The notes: generated from the letters alone by a model not told the origin. Counted from the stretch's first letter, positions 54,156-64,000 are shown. The stretch is 64,000 nucleotides of DNA from Bedellia somnulentella (GCA_963576735.1 OY755177.1:8184001-8248000), one strand, 5' to 3'. Program-made: numbers and translations.

Positions 54156-54670
54156 TACCGGGTCTAGTATGGGAACATCCATTCTCACATAAGTGCCCAC
54201 AAAAGCTGATAATTACATATATATTAGATTTGAAATAATCATTAATGACGTAGATTTGCCCGATCCGAATAACTAATAAGTGCCCTGCATCAAATAATTA
54301 TGCGAGGATGTCGTCTTACTAAAAGAGGTCTCTAGATGGCTTAAAATAGAGTACCGTCTCGAAGCCGATAGAAGATAGACAAACCTCTAGGGTGAGCTTC
54401 GGGAAGCTGATGGATAAGATATTGGGTGGGGTAGTGATATTGACTACTGTCATATCTTATAGACACGAAACCAGATATGTAACCTCCCAACAAATAAACC
54501 AGCTGTGGGTAATACGGTTTCCTGTATATATGAGAGTAAGTTATTCTGTTTTAGGGTAGCCCTGGTAGAAAGCAATGAAGTTGGGCAAAATGAAAAAAAC
54601 GTAAGGTTGTAACATTTTGCAATCTTTTTTCCTATATCCAGGAATAATTTCAAACTCATAGCAATGAGCT

Positions 54671-54981
54671 GTGTAGCGTCGGTGTAGAATAGCACTTCCT
54701 CATTCCTTCCCGTGGGTTATTGTAAGAGGCGGCTAAGGGTATTGGGGCTTTTTAAGTGATTTAGGGGCCATGCCGTTGGAGACTCATCACAAAATACCTT
54801 GGTTTTTACAATCTTATCCCCACACTTATCTTTGGGGGAGGCCTATGTCCAGCAGTGGACGTCTATAGGCTGATGATGATGATCCCCACACAACTTACAA
54901 ACGTGGCTGAGGAATTTCTTGTTCCGAAGCTCTGGCTACCCCTTCTAAGGAATTTAGCCGTGAGAATATGTATGTATGTGT
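54671..54981 (+). mobile_element. SINE-A copy containing a nested RTE-type tail
   Basis: Complete family member from GTGTAGCGTCGGTGTAGAAT to TAGCCGTGAGAATATGTATG, interrupted at 54826-54881. Confidence 0.92.
54826..54881 (+). mobile_element. Very short LINE tail insertion with 10-bp target-site duplication
   Basis: GGAGGCCTATGTCCAGCAGT, GGACGTCTATAGGC and a (TGA)n end form the 3' tip of a retroposon family I recall from Lepidoptera. ATCCCCACAC flanks it exactly on both sides (54816-54825 and 54882-54891). Confidence 0.88.
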
Positions 54982-55597
54982 TTATTAGTACACTTAGGTA
55001 CAATAAATAATAAGATAAAGTATCGGATATAGCTTTAAACATTTGAACACTTATGTGACTCATGAAATTCATTAAACTATATAAAGTGTTTAAAGAATTT
55101 TGCAAGGAACGAAAGCCATGTGAGCGTAAATATATGTGTAACATTTGACGTGGTTCAACGACCACCCCACAGATGGCCCTACTCACAACACCACTAGATG
55201 TCGGTACAATGTAGAGTCGAGTAAGCAGGCGTGGCCCGACACCCCTGTATTCACCCTCTCTTTTTAGATGTATTGATCGCCCATGGAAACTATTTCGGTA
55301 TTAGATTTTACTATTTTCGGAGCGATGTTTATTTAACTTTATGTCTCGATTGTTATGGCAAGTTGTTGGTAGTGCGTCCTGTTTTAGAATAGTTATGCCG
55401 CGGTGATGCTCCTCGTAAACAGAGCGGCATATCACAACATGATAACCAGTCGTTCGATATCTGTAACTATTGTCAGCCGTGTCATTTGCTCAATTAACGC
55501 GTTCGCTTTGTCGAATAAGTGTCGGTGAATATGATCGCACTCGACTTATAGTACCATTGTTGTGAAGTGCCAAAGTAGTCAACACCTTACGGAGAAC
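54982..55597. other. Upstream region of a candidate gene
   Basis: Becomes less AT-rich toward 55590. It probably holds the promoter and 5' UTR of the exon at 55598. No TATA box or initiator can be named with confidence. Confidence 0.35.
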
Positions 55598-55668
55598 ATG
55601 ACAGGGTCAAGCTACCGGCCGCTAGTTCCTCGCACTTCCAACAACTCTTTGGAGCGCGGCGAAAATGG
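55598..55668 (+). CDS. Likely first coding exon of an unidentified gene
   Basis: The ATG at 55598 (context GAGAACATGACA) opens 23 codons beginning MTGSSYRPLVPRTSNNSLE and ending at a consensus donor GG|GTAAGT (55669). The surroundings 55450-55670 are richer in G+C, with exon-like composition. The peptide is Ser/Pro/Arg-rich, like a cytosolic N-terminus. No second exon was found in the remaining 8 kb, so the first intron must be long and the rest of the gene lies outside the window, or the call is wrong. Confidence 0.5.
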
Positions 55669-56272
55669 GTAAGTGGAACCTATATGCATTTAAGTTCATA
55701 GTTACCATCAATAGCATAAATACTTTTGAGTTCTCATGAAGCTACTATATTACTTAATATGGAAATCAAAAAATCACGCAGAAAAGGAAGAGAGCAGGGA
55801 TGCCTCATCAAACTCGTGAACTTTCATCAACTATGCTCTTTTGTTATTAGTTCGGGAGTTATAATAGGTCCTCTATTAAAATTGAAACAGCACTTGATTT
55901 AATAATAATTCTCCTTCTCTTGAAACACCCCTTATAATTGTGGAGTTCGAAGTATGTACATTTACAGAGTGTAGAAAGTATGGGATATAAGATGGTATGT
56001 TCATGTCCGTGATTGTAATCAGTTCACATCAATTATCAAGAACGAGTATCTCTTATGTATTCTAATTAGGTAACATTGAACATAAGTGCGACTACAAGCT
56101 ATACATATATTAAATTAATTATGAAGTATCTCATAATTTGTGTTTACTTTATTTTGCCAATGTATCTCTGAAGTTGCTCTTGATGGAGCTACGGAAAATT
56201 TTTGTTTTACCGTTATTTTTAGTATCTCTTAGAGTGAGCATATTTGAGTATCTTTGTGCGCTTTTATCGTTA

Positions 56273-56482
56273 ACATACATATACTCACGGCCATTAATTC
56301 CAAAAAGGGGTAGCCAGAGCTTTAGAGCTAGAAACTCCTGAGCCACATTTGGAAGTTGATAGGGGACAATGGTAGAAATAAAGTATCGTTGGTGATGGGT
56401 CTCCAACCGCATCACCCAAAAACCACTTAGAAAGCCCCATAGCCTTAGTTGCCTCTTAAGACACCCGTGGGTAGAAAGGGGA
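56273..56482 (-). mobile_element. SINE-A copy
   Basis: TAACATACATATACTCACGG, GGGGTAGCCAGAGCTTTAGA, TGGGTCTCCAACCGCATCAC and CACCCGTGGGTAGAAAGGGG; the last 25 bp of the head are missing. Confidence 0.92.
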
Positions 56483-56567
56483 AGTTGGGCAAAATAAATG
56501 TTATCGTTAAATATTTATATTTACTTCATGCTTACTGCAACAGTAACATAATGCACTAGCAAAGAAA

Positions 56568-56783
56568 TAACAAAAAGAAAACCGACTTCATAGTTGGAAA
56601 AACTTAATTTAAGAGAATTTTAATATTTAGGTAGGTTGAACTGACGCTTGTGGAATAAAGAAATTGCTAAGGTATTAATCACAGTACTCATATTCAACTA
56701 AAATACTTATTCCGTACTTTTTAGTACTAGATTGTTTATTTTCAGTTGTTTTTCCAACTATGAAGTCGGTTTTCTTTTTGTTA
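56568..56783. mobile_element. MITE with perfect 36-bp terminal inverted repeats
   Basis: 56568-56603 (TAACAAAAAGAAAACCGACT, then TCATAGTTGGAAAAAC) and 56748-56783 are exact reverse complements; the element is 216 bp. The AAAACCGACTTC word is one I recall as common in moth repeats. No coding content. Confidence 0.88.
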
Positions 56784-56999
56784 AAAATTATTTTATTTTA
56801 CGGGTTTTAGAGATGGGTAGACCTGGCAAAGATGGCTCTCGGATGAGGAAGCGACGACGGTTACTGTATTATTCTTCGCATTTCCGGTATTTCTATTACT
56901 GTACGATATTTAATAGGCTCAACCATGTGTAACTTTACATTGTTCTTGAAATCCTTCAAAAGGCGATGGTCTACAATTCTACATTTCAAGAAGACTCAA

Positions 57000-57175
57000 T
57001 CGTTCACGCTGAATATCCCCGAAGGGGTTAGCAGAGGTAGTAATACTTCTGAATATCACGTGACATTGTCACCTGTTGTTCAGAGTACCCACGATTTGCT
57101 TGGACAGTGTTCTCACGTTATACAGGTCAGGCCTATCAGCGTTTTGAATAAATACACTGTCACATGATTGTGAGT
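57000..57175 (-). repeat. Dispersed repeat, family C copy 3
   Basis: Reverse orientation: CGCTGAATATCCCCGAAGGG, GTTAGCAGAGGTAGTAATAC, GAATATCACGTGACATTGTC and CAGGCCTATCAGCG. Supports the family defined at 21019 and 46319. Confidence 0.85.
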
Positions 57176-57660
57176 TTCGACAGTCTCCTCGATTTCCTGG
57201 GATGCCATCTTCAGATCCTGGTCTCATGGTACTTTCTCGGTAACAATAACTTAACAAAAGAAATGTTTAGTAAACCTGTACTTCTCTTCATAAAAGCTAC
57301 GAAGAGGAGTATAAATCTATATAGAATGTTGAAAGAACTGTTTCCTAACTCCTAGTGATTGAGGACCCACACCTTCCATCATCAGCTCAGCAGCATAACA
57401 ATATGATTTTCAGAAGCAAATGCCAATATAAGTTCAGAAAATATGTAAAACGTGGTACATTTGCCTATAAAATTCGAGGGTTCCCCTCGATTTCTCCAGG
57501 ATCCCATCATCAGACCCTGATATCCTCAACATGGTACCAATCCAGGAGTATCTTCTTTCCAATGAAAAAATAATAATCAAAATCAGTTCATAAATGGCGA
57601 AGTAATCGGCGAACAAAAATAAAAAAAGAAAAAAAATACATCCGGTCGAATTTTTTGAAG
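57176..57660 (+). repeat. Two partial copies of a CTCGATTTCTCCAGGATCCC-type repeat
   Basis: TCCTCGATTTCCTGGGATGC with CATCTTCAGATCCTGGTCTC (about 57180-57232) and the longer GAGGGTTCCCCTCGATTTCT with CCAGGATCCCATCATCAGAC (57477-57520) are diverged copies of one repeat. The second ends with GGCGAACAAAAATAAAAAAA and CCGGTCGAATTT. Confidence 0.65.
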
Positions 57661-58261
57661 TCTGTTAATAACTGTAGCTTTCTAGTATATATTCATTATC
57701 ACTTTATCTCGGTTAATTAATTAGCCAGAGCTAGTTGTTAATATACGAGTATGTTAACTGTTAAGGCGATCACCACGCTATTTTTCATACAAGCTGTAAT
57801 ACGTGTAACATACATTTGATAAAAGATCCTATATTATAAACATAAAAAACCCATCAATTAGAAACATTATAAATGTTGCTTGGGAATGCGAAAAGCTAGA
57901 GAGGCTTGACGATAAAAAGTCCCCGCCTAATCCAAAAACCTTTCTTTATTGTTAAATTAAGGGTTTCAAAATCAACGCGAGAATATCTGTTCCGCGTATA
58001 AATTGAAATAATAAGATAAAAAGTTATTAAATCGCGTTAAACAAGAACGCGCATGGAATGAAGTCTTATGTGTGCTAATGGCTCTATAAAAAGGGTGTTA
58101 TCTTGTTCTGAAGACGTTCAACCCAAACGTGCCTAACCTCGAGGGTCAGTATTTACACATTCATTTCATTGCACTGATAAGGGAATTGTGTTAGTAACCA
58201 CATTACGATCAGCATAGATTATCACAAGAAAAACTAGTGCATATCAAATCAGTTCTGAAGA

Positions 58262-58466
58262 TTCATACACATACATAAACACATATACTCAAGGCCATAA
58301 ATTCCAAAAGAGGCAGCCAGACCTTCAGAGCTAGAAATCCTCAGCCACTTTTGTAAGTTTATGACAGAATAAAGGACCACTTAAAAAAGCCCCACACCCT
58401 TTGTCGGCTCTTACGACATCCGTGGGTAGAATTGGGTAGTGACATTCTAAGCCGACACTACACGGA
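58262..58466 (-). mobile_element. SINE-A copy with internal deletion
   Basis: CATACACATACATAAACACA tail, GGCAGCCAGACCTTCAGAGC, a gap where the GGGTCTCCAACCGC block should be, then AAAAGCCCCACACCCTTTGT and AAGCCGACACTACACGG. Confidence 0.88.
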
Positions 58467-58847
58467 TATGAGTATAACTAATATATGATGAAGTTTAACC
58501 ACTCTAAAGTAGGATAGGCGAATGTAGAGCCTTCAAGTTCAATGTGAGTGGGTACGACATAATTTTTGACTTGACTATGATTTTTTTAAGGCCTAACTCT
58601 TTTGGAAAGTTTCACCACTACTGACCGTTTCGCCAAAATATATTGAGCTTTCAGCAAAAACCACAATATCTTCAAAAAAAAGTAGAGACATTATTGATGA
58701 CGAGTCCTTCCCAATATATAAGTTTTAAGACATATAGGTACTTAAAATATAAAATAAAGTTTCTTATATTATTCGTGTTTTGTATATATTATTTAAGCTT
58801 CTTTTAAATTTTTAATTTCTGTAATAATAAAAAAACATGATTTAATA

Positions 58848-61800
58848 ATAAAACATAATGAGCTTGGTGCACTTCGGGTACTAAATAACCTTACCTAGTC
58901 AAGCGGGGCTCTGGCTAGGTGGACAGTTTACTTCCCTTGCTTCTCGTGGGTCCAATATGTGTTCCAATTCTAATAAACACGGAGGCGGCGATGTAGCTCG
59001 CCACTCATCACGCCATGGTTTCTCACGGGGCGAAAAGTGGGCTAAAGAGACCCGCTTCAGTACGATGAATGTATGTGGAGGAATGTTTGAAAAATTAGAT
59101 GAAGTATGTATGATTATGAATGAAAGAAAACTGGATTTTCTATGTTTAAATGAGACGAAGCGTAAGGGAAAGGAAGTTTCACAACTTGGCAACATCACAG
59201 CAATCTGGTCTGGAGTCGCTGACAATGACCGAGCTAGCCAAGGAGTGGGACTTCTGATATCTGAAAGGATGGCTCAGTGTATGAAAGATTACGAATGTGT
59301 GAGTCCAAGGCTCCTGTGGATTAAGGTGAAATTGGGACTAGTCCGGATGCGCATAATTTGCGTTTATGCTCCGGACATGTCTAAATCCCTATCCGAGAGG
59401 GAGGAGTTTTGGAATCTGTTAGACGATGTTGTGAATGGGTGTGATCAGAATGAGAGACTTATAATGTTAGGAGATTTTAATGGCTGGGTTGGTGTGGCAC
59501 GCAACGGTTGCGAAAGAGTTTTAGGAAAGTTTGGTGATCAAATAATGAATGAGAATGGTGAGAAATTGATTGAGGTATGTTTGGAGAGGAATCTTTGTGT
59601 TACAAACACGTTGTTTAAACACAAAGATATCCATATGTATACAAGACAGAGGGGAAGCGAGAGAAGTATGATTGATTTTGTGATAGTTGATGAAAGGCTG
59701 AGAGCAAAGGTTGTTGACACCAGGGTCTATAGGGGCACGAACGTTGGCACAGATCACTTTCTCGTTATATCACGATTAAGGGGTCTGTGTACGCGTTGGC
59801 GTCACAGGCCTAAAGTGTCAACAACGGATTTTGCGAGAATAAAAGTGGAAAAACTGCAAGAAGATGAAAATATCAGAGATGAATATGTGAGAAAATTGGA
59901 TGATAGACTAAGTTGCGTGGAGATGAAGGATGAAATGGAAATAGAAGAAGTATGGGATGTGCTCAAATCGACGATGGTTGAATGTGCGACGGAAGTTTGT
60001 GGTGTGTGCAAAAGGTCAAATAGACCACCAACAAGTTGGTGGGATAAAGTTGTGAAAGAGGCGGTTGGAGATAAGAAGAAAGCGTGGTTAGATTTACTAG
60101 CGATTAAAGCTAGTAAACGGATGAATGCGAGTGTAACTGACGATGTAGTGCAGAAAAGTGAAGATGAATATAAGAGAGTTAAGAATGAGGTGAAGAAGAA
60201 AATAGAAAAGAAAAAGCGGGATTTGCAAGAGTGGTGTGAGAGGAAACTTTCTGATAATTTCCGGAATAACCAAAAGTTATTCTGGAAGTATATCCGGAAG
60301 GAAAAGGGAGTTTCCCAAAACACGAGAGTGAGTGTAATAAGAGATGAACAGGGTGAATTGGCGACGGATGAAAGTAGCATGAAACGGGTATGGAAGAATT
60401 ATTTTGAGGGACTGTTTGAAAAAGAGGATGCATCCATTTCTTCGCCAATCGACAGTAATGTTGATTGGAACGAAGAGATGGGTGATTTCAGTGACAGTGA
60501 GATTAGTATGGAAGAAATAATGAAAGCAATGAAAAGTATGAAAGTAGGGAAGGCGGCAGGGTATGATAGGATTACTATCGAAATGCTGAGGGCTGGTAAA
60601 GGGTTGGTGGCTTCTTGGTTGTACTTCCTTTTCCAAAAATGCTGGTCGAGTGGCAAAGTTCCTCGAGACTGGTGCAAGGCGGTGATTGTGCCTCTATATA
60701 AAGGAAAGGGGTCACACCAAGAGGCTAAAAACTACCGCGGCATCAGCTTACTCAGCATTGTTGGTAAATTGTATGCTAAGGTACTGATTGAAAGAGTGAT
60801 GAATGAAACTGATGAGAAAATATGGGATGTGCAAGCGGGATTTAGGAAAGGAATGGGATGTATGGATCAAATCTTCTCTCTAAGGAGCATCACTGAAAAG
60901 TTCTTAGCTAAGAACCAAAAGGTGTATTGCTCCTTCATTGATTTAGAGAAGGCGTATGATAGGGTGGTAAGAAAGTGTTTATGGGAGGTGTTATCCAAGT
61001 TCAGTTTGGGGAGTCAACTTATACGTGCATTGGTATCACTCTATGAGGATTCTAGTGCATGTGTAAGAGTAAACGGGGAAAACACTGACTGGTTCGGAAT
61101 CTCTAGGGGTGTCCGACAGGGATGTGTAGCTTCTCCGTGGCTCTTCAATTTGTTCATGGATGACTGTTTGGCAGAGTTGCGTGAAAGTGATTATGGACTA
61201 AGGATGGGTGGATTCATCATTAAATGCCTCTTGTATGCTGACGATCAAGTGCTACTTGCATCATCGGCAGAAGAGTTGCAAGAGATGATGAATATTGCAT
61301 GTGAGTCTTTTGTAAGAAAGGGAATGAGGGTGAATGTGGATAAGACCAAAACGATGGTTTTTGAGAGACAGGAAGATGTGACAGAATGCGTGATTGCGAT
61401 TGATGGTAAGGATGTGGAACAGGTGAAGGAGTTTGTATATCTGGGAAGTTTGTTTACAAGGGATGGAAAATGTGATGAAGACATTGAAAGAAGAGTGAAA
61501 AAGGGTAATGCGGTAAATGGAGCAATGAATAGCCTAATGATCAGTCAATCGGTGTCTGAAAAGGCCCGAATGGCTGTGCATGATGCTGTTCTTGTTCCTA
61601 CGCTTATGTATGGAAGCGAATGTTGGGTGTGGCAGAAGAAGCATGAGAGCAGAGTGAATGCAGTAGAGATGAGGTCCCTCAGAAAAATTTGTAATGTTAG
61701 ATTGTGTGACCGAGTGAGAAATAGCGTTATTCGTGAAAAGTGTGGTGTGAAAGATGATATTGTAAGAAAGATAGAAAAAGGAATGTTGAGATGGTTTGGG

Positions 61801-62086
61801 CACATAGAGAGGATGGATGATAGAAAATTGGTAAAAGGGATCTATAGAGCTAGTGTGGATGGTAATGTTAGTAGAGGACGACCACGGAGAACACACTTGG
61901 ACCAAATTGAGAGTGTGCTCAAAAAGGCTGGCGTCCGAAGTATGAAGAATAAAAGAGCATGTATGAAAAGATTGATGGATGTAAACGAAGCTAGAGAGGT
62001 TTGTCAGGATCGTACGAAGTGGCGATCGATAGTCTCTGCCTACCCCAATGGGAATTAATGGCGTGAGTATATGTATGTATGTATGT
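58848..62086 (+). mobile_element. Full-length RTE-clade LINE with 11-bp target-site duplication
   Basis: ATGATTTAATA occurs at 58837-58847 and again at 62087-62097, exactly at the ends of the unit. The 3.24-kb length, one long ORF, very short 3' UTR and (TATG)n tail fit the RTE clade. The ORF is intact, so this is the youngest-looking and possibly an active element in the window. Confidence 0.88.
58957..62058 (+). CDS. RTE LINE protein: APE endonuclease plus reverse transcriptase, 1033 aa
   Basis: Uninterrupted 1033-residue ORF. Endonuclease motifs: FLCLNETK (E66), VGLLISERM, LGDFNGW (D173, N175), SMIDFVIVD and TDHFLV (D266, H267). The reverse transcriptase has VGKAAGYDRI, VIVPLYKGKG, NYRGISLLSIVGKLYAK, SFIDLEKAYDRV (D662), SRGVRQGCVASPWLFNLFMDD and the YADD box (residues 760-763). 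A C-terminal tail follows with LRWFGHIERMDDRKL, GRPRRTHLDQI and CQDRTKWRSIV, typical of RTE/BovB-type proteins that are often mis-annotated as craniofacial development protein 2. It nicks DNA and copies its own RNA at the target. The reading frame stays open upstream only briefly, so the ATG at 58957 is a reasonable start. The protein probably also mobilises SINE-A, whose tail matches its RNA 3' end. Confidence 0.95.
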   Translation: MCSNSNKHGGGDVARHSSRHGFSRGEKWAKETRFSTMNVCGGMFEKLDEVCMIMNERKLDFLCLNETKRKGKEVSQLGNITAIWSGVADNDRASQGVGLLISERMAQCMKDYECVSPRLLWIKVKLGLVRMRIICVYAPDMSKSLSEREEFWNLLDDVVNGCDQNERLIMLGDFNGWVGVARNGCERVLGKFGDQIMNENGEKLIEVCLERNLCVTNTLFKHKDIHMYTRQRGSERSMIDFVIVDERLRAKVVDTRVYRGTNVGTDHFLVISRLRGLCTRWRHRPKVSTTDFARIKVEKLQEDENIRDEYVRKLDDRLSCVEMKDEMEIEEVWDVLKSTMVECATEVCGVCKRSNRPPTSWWDKVVKEAVGDKKKAWLDLLAIKASKRMNASVTDDVVQKSEDEYKRVKNEVKKKIEKKKRDLQEWCERKLSDNFRNNQKLFWKYIRKEKGVSQNTRVSVIRDEQGELATDESSMKRVWKNYFEGLFEKEDASISSPIDSNVDWNEEMGDFSDSEISMEEIMKAMKSMKVGKAAGYDRITIEMLRAGKGLVASWLYFLFQKCWSSGKVPRDWCKAVIVPLYKGKGSHQEAKNYRGISLLSIVGKLYAKVLIERVMNETDEKIWDVQAGFRKGMGCMDQIFSLRSITEKFLAKNQKVYCSFIDLEKAYDRVVRKCLWEVLSKFSLGSQLIRALVSLYEDSSACVRVNGENTDWFGISRGVRQGCVASPWLFNLFMDDCLAELRESDYGLRMGGFIIKCLLYADDQVLLASSAEELQEMMNIACESFVRKGMRVNVDKTKTMVFERQEDVTECVIAIDGKDVEQVKEFVYLGSLFTRDGKCDEDIERRVKKGNAVNGAMNSLMISQSVSEKARMAVHDAVLVPTLMYGSECWVWQKKHESRVNAVEMRSLRKICNVRLCDRVRNSVIREKCGVKDDIVRKIEKGMLRWFGHIERMDDRKLVKGIYRASVDGNVSRGRPRRTHLDQIESVLKKAGVRSMKNKRACMKRLMDVNEAREVCQDRTKWRSIVSAYPNGN

Positions 62087-62090
62087 ATGA
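62059..62090 (+). repeat. RTE 3' tail with (TATG)n
   Basis: GGCGTGAGTATATGTATGTA then TGTATGTATG. The preceding TACCCCAATGGGAATTAATG and this tail correspond to the SINE-A end (TACCCCTTTTGGGATTTATG, GCCGTGAGTATATGTATG). Confidence 0.9.
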
Positions 62091-62097
62091 TTTAATA

Positions 62098-62496
62098 TTC
62101 ACGTTGCTGCTACTTTTTCTCAACATTATCATCTCCGTCACTTTTAATATCCATATACTAAAAGTTGTTGTTCGAACCATTTGTAATAACTAACTGGATG
62201 ATAAGATATTGCACAAACGCGATAATCTCTGCCAAAGGACATATCTATTCTCCAAGCCTCTCTTTATCTCAAAACATATACTCACGACTTCATTCCAACG
62301 AAAGTATAGATAGAGCACCGAAATAAAAAAAACAGCTATTATGGAATTTGAGAGCACAGGAGGTGGCATGATAAAAGATCGTGAAGGTTTTATATATTAC
62401 ATTCAAAAGTATGCACAACACCCAAAGGAAGAGATATGGCATTATTATTTTAATTCAACTCTACACTACATATGCAATAAATAAATTGTAAGTTGC
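62098..62496. other. AT-rich intergenic DNA
   Basis: Nothing recognisable apart from a possible SINE-A tail scrap (CATATACTCACGACTTCATTC, 62274-62294). Confidence 0.45.
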
Positions 62497-62672
62497 TGCT
62501 GTGTAGCAATAGAATAGCACTACCCCATTTCTTCCGGTGGGTGTACGTAAGAGGCGACTAACGGTATTGGGCTATTAAGAAAGTTTTGGGCGATGCGGTT
62601 GGAGACCCATCCTTTATTTTACCATCTTTTCCCCACTTAACTTTCCAAAAGTGGCTAAGGAATTTCTAATTC
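62497..62672 (+). mobile_element. SINE-A copy, 3'-truncated
   Basis: GCTGTGTAGCAATAGAATAG, TTCCGGTGGGTGTACGTAAG, GGGCGATGCGGTTGGAGACC and CTTTCCAAAAGTGGCTAAGG; the CTCTGGCTACCCC and tail part is absent. Confidence 0.88.
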
Positions 62673-62699
62673 TGTTAGAAACTTGAACTGAAAAAAACT

Positions 62700-63776
62700 T
62701 GTTAAATTATGTTAGATAACAAATACCCTTATTCGTGCCAACCGTTACTGATCAATTACAAAACAAAAACAAAAAAACGTTTATTTAATAATGTTATAAC
62801 AAATATGTATGTTGACCTCAATAAGAAAGTAGACTGCAAAACACATGAAAGCTATGATGGAATAAAATATCTTAGCTGTATCAACAGAAACCTCAAGCAA
62901 AATAAACAGAATAGGATGATTAATAACTTGGCAGACAGCTACATGAATAAGAGGGGAGGATGGTATCTTGTCTCGCTAGTTTAGGTCACAAACATGAGAT
63001 AAAGTAGGTTAACATAACACTATCCACAAATAGGTCATTCCAGCAGTTATTTTTACACCCCTCCTAACGCGGTGACACTTTAAAAGACGCCGTCGTCGGT
63101 CGTGTCGCTTTAGAAAACTTCAAGAAGAAAATGAATAGTAATTTGAATGAATACCAAATCGAAAAGAGCGTGGAGATAATATGTCTCATATAGTATGTTT
63201 TACAACTTTTTTACTTTAATATTTTATAATGCTTCCTATTAATGTGTCCACACATTACACAATACATGTGTAATACATTCATCCCAGTATGTAACACATG
63301 CATTTATTAATTTAAGAAAATATGTAACATGACGCGTCATGTTTCAATAGTAACTTGAAATAAACATTGAAGAAATGCTTATGCGGTTTATGCAAATAAT
63401 AGTATTGAGCTGGAGTGTGTACATGTGTTATGTACATAGTACATTGGTTCTTCTATTCTATAATATGCGTTTTCCTTTTTTGTTTAGACAGATTGCTGCA
63501 CTGTATAATTTGGTTAAGCTTACAAAGAAGCAAAAACCAAAATATCTTTTCTTTTTCGGAATGAGTATATGGCACTTTCGCAGTGTCTGATATCTGAAGA
63601 GACCATCTCTCAAGCATTAAAAGTGAGCTTTGAGGGGAGATAAAATCATTATCGGATGCTTCAGAAGGTTATTCAGATCAGATTTAGGTTTTTAATATCG
63701 AAAGAATTTACACACTGCAAGCTAAATAAAATTCAAATCGACGCATCTACGTAATTACTGATAAATAAAGTAACTT
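62700..63776. other. AT-rich intergenic DNA
   Basis: A short open frame at 62709-62984 has no domain and no exon-like composition. Otherwise I see nothing. Confidence 0.45.
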
Positions 63777-63821
63777 TATTTTTTAGTAATAATCCCCACT
63801 GAGGTTTTCATGAACAATAAG
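63777..63821 (+). mobile_element. SINE-B 3' tail fragment
   Basis: TTATTTTTTAGTAATAATCC, CCACTGAGGTTTTCATGAAC and AATAAG match the tail of 53827-53983 and, in reverse, 13259-13303. Confidence 0.75.
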
Positions 63822-64000
63822 ATTTAAAAAGCATCTACGTAATATTAGTATAACATTATCAGTGGTAATATTTACATTAAAACAAAACACGTGTCAAGAC
63901 AAGAAAGGTCAAGAAACTCCGTATATATAAATGTTAACTTTTTACAATGTTATGTTTAATTGTTCTTTTTTAATTAAATACTAATTTCATTAAATTAAAG

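Noticed and set aside
59802..60677. Several antisense open frames opposite the RTE ORF
   Set aside because: Shadow frames of a long coding sequence; Ser/Phe/Leu-rich with no domain.

Overview
The window is nuclear DNA of an insect, almost certainly a moth or butterfly. The background is AT-rich, with short GC-rich exons separated by GT-AG introns. It is crowded with repeat families I associate with Lepidoptera: the AGGGTTCCGTAGC-bounded element, a GGAGGCCTATGTCCAGCAGT retroposon tail, RTE LINEs with TATG tails, and a SINE whose tail reads GCCGTGAGTATATGTATG. The species cannot be named from this.

Left part (1-17.9 kb, + strand): a KMT2C/D-type (MLL3/4; Drosophila Lpt + trr) histone H3K4 methyltransferase locus. 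Seven exons (124-11619) encode a block of PHD fingers. Four more (14236-17607) encode the pre-SET strand, SET and post-SET domains, ending CRKWMN-stop. The long middle part expected in this family is absent and falls at a placeholder gap of exactly 200 N (14036-14235). Two exons are copied in perfect tandem arrays: 146 bp x 14 in a PHD exon and 143 bp x 7 in the SET exon. Each unit carries the exon end plus exactly 32 bp of the following intron. Older, decayed copies of the same kind lie beside other exons.

Middle part (18-38 kb): a repeat graveyard. It holds a tRNA-derived SINE, a GC-rich MITE, a two-ORF LINE on the minus strand (LINE-A, about 22.2-27 kb), an internally deleted Ty3/gypsy retroelement on the plus strand (about 28.2-32.5 kb), and a second two-ORF LINE on the minus strand (LINE-B, 32.5-37.4 kb) that has a frameshift and ends at a second 200-N gap.

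Right part (38-64 kb, + strand genes): a complete ten-exon sorting nexin 4 gene (38346-46897, 419 aa). Its exons 7 and 8 are followed by trains of decayed exon copies. Next come a small two-exon membrane-protein gene (51655-52252, 111 aa, not recognised), a likely first coding exon of another gene (55598-55668), and a full-length, apparently intact RTE LINE (58848-62086) with an 11-bp target-site duplication. About 18 copies of one SINE family are spread through the whole window; their 3' tail matches the RTE 3' end, so this LINE family is their likely mobilising partner.

I did not find a new multi-gene system. The most unusual signal is the repeated duplication of exon 3' ends together with a short intron stub in two unrelated genes. 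It is either a real mutational habit of this genome or a systematic assembly fault, and raw long reads would decide.
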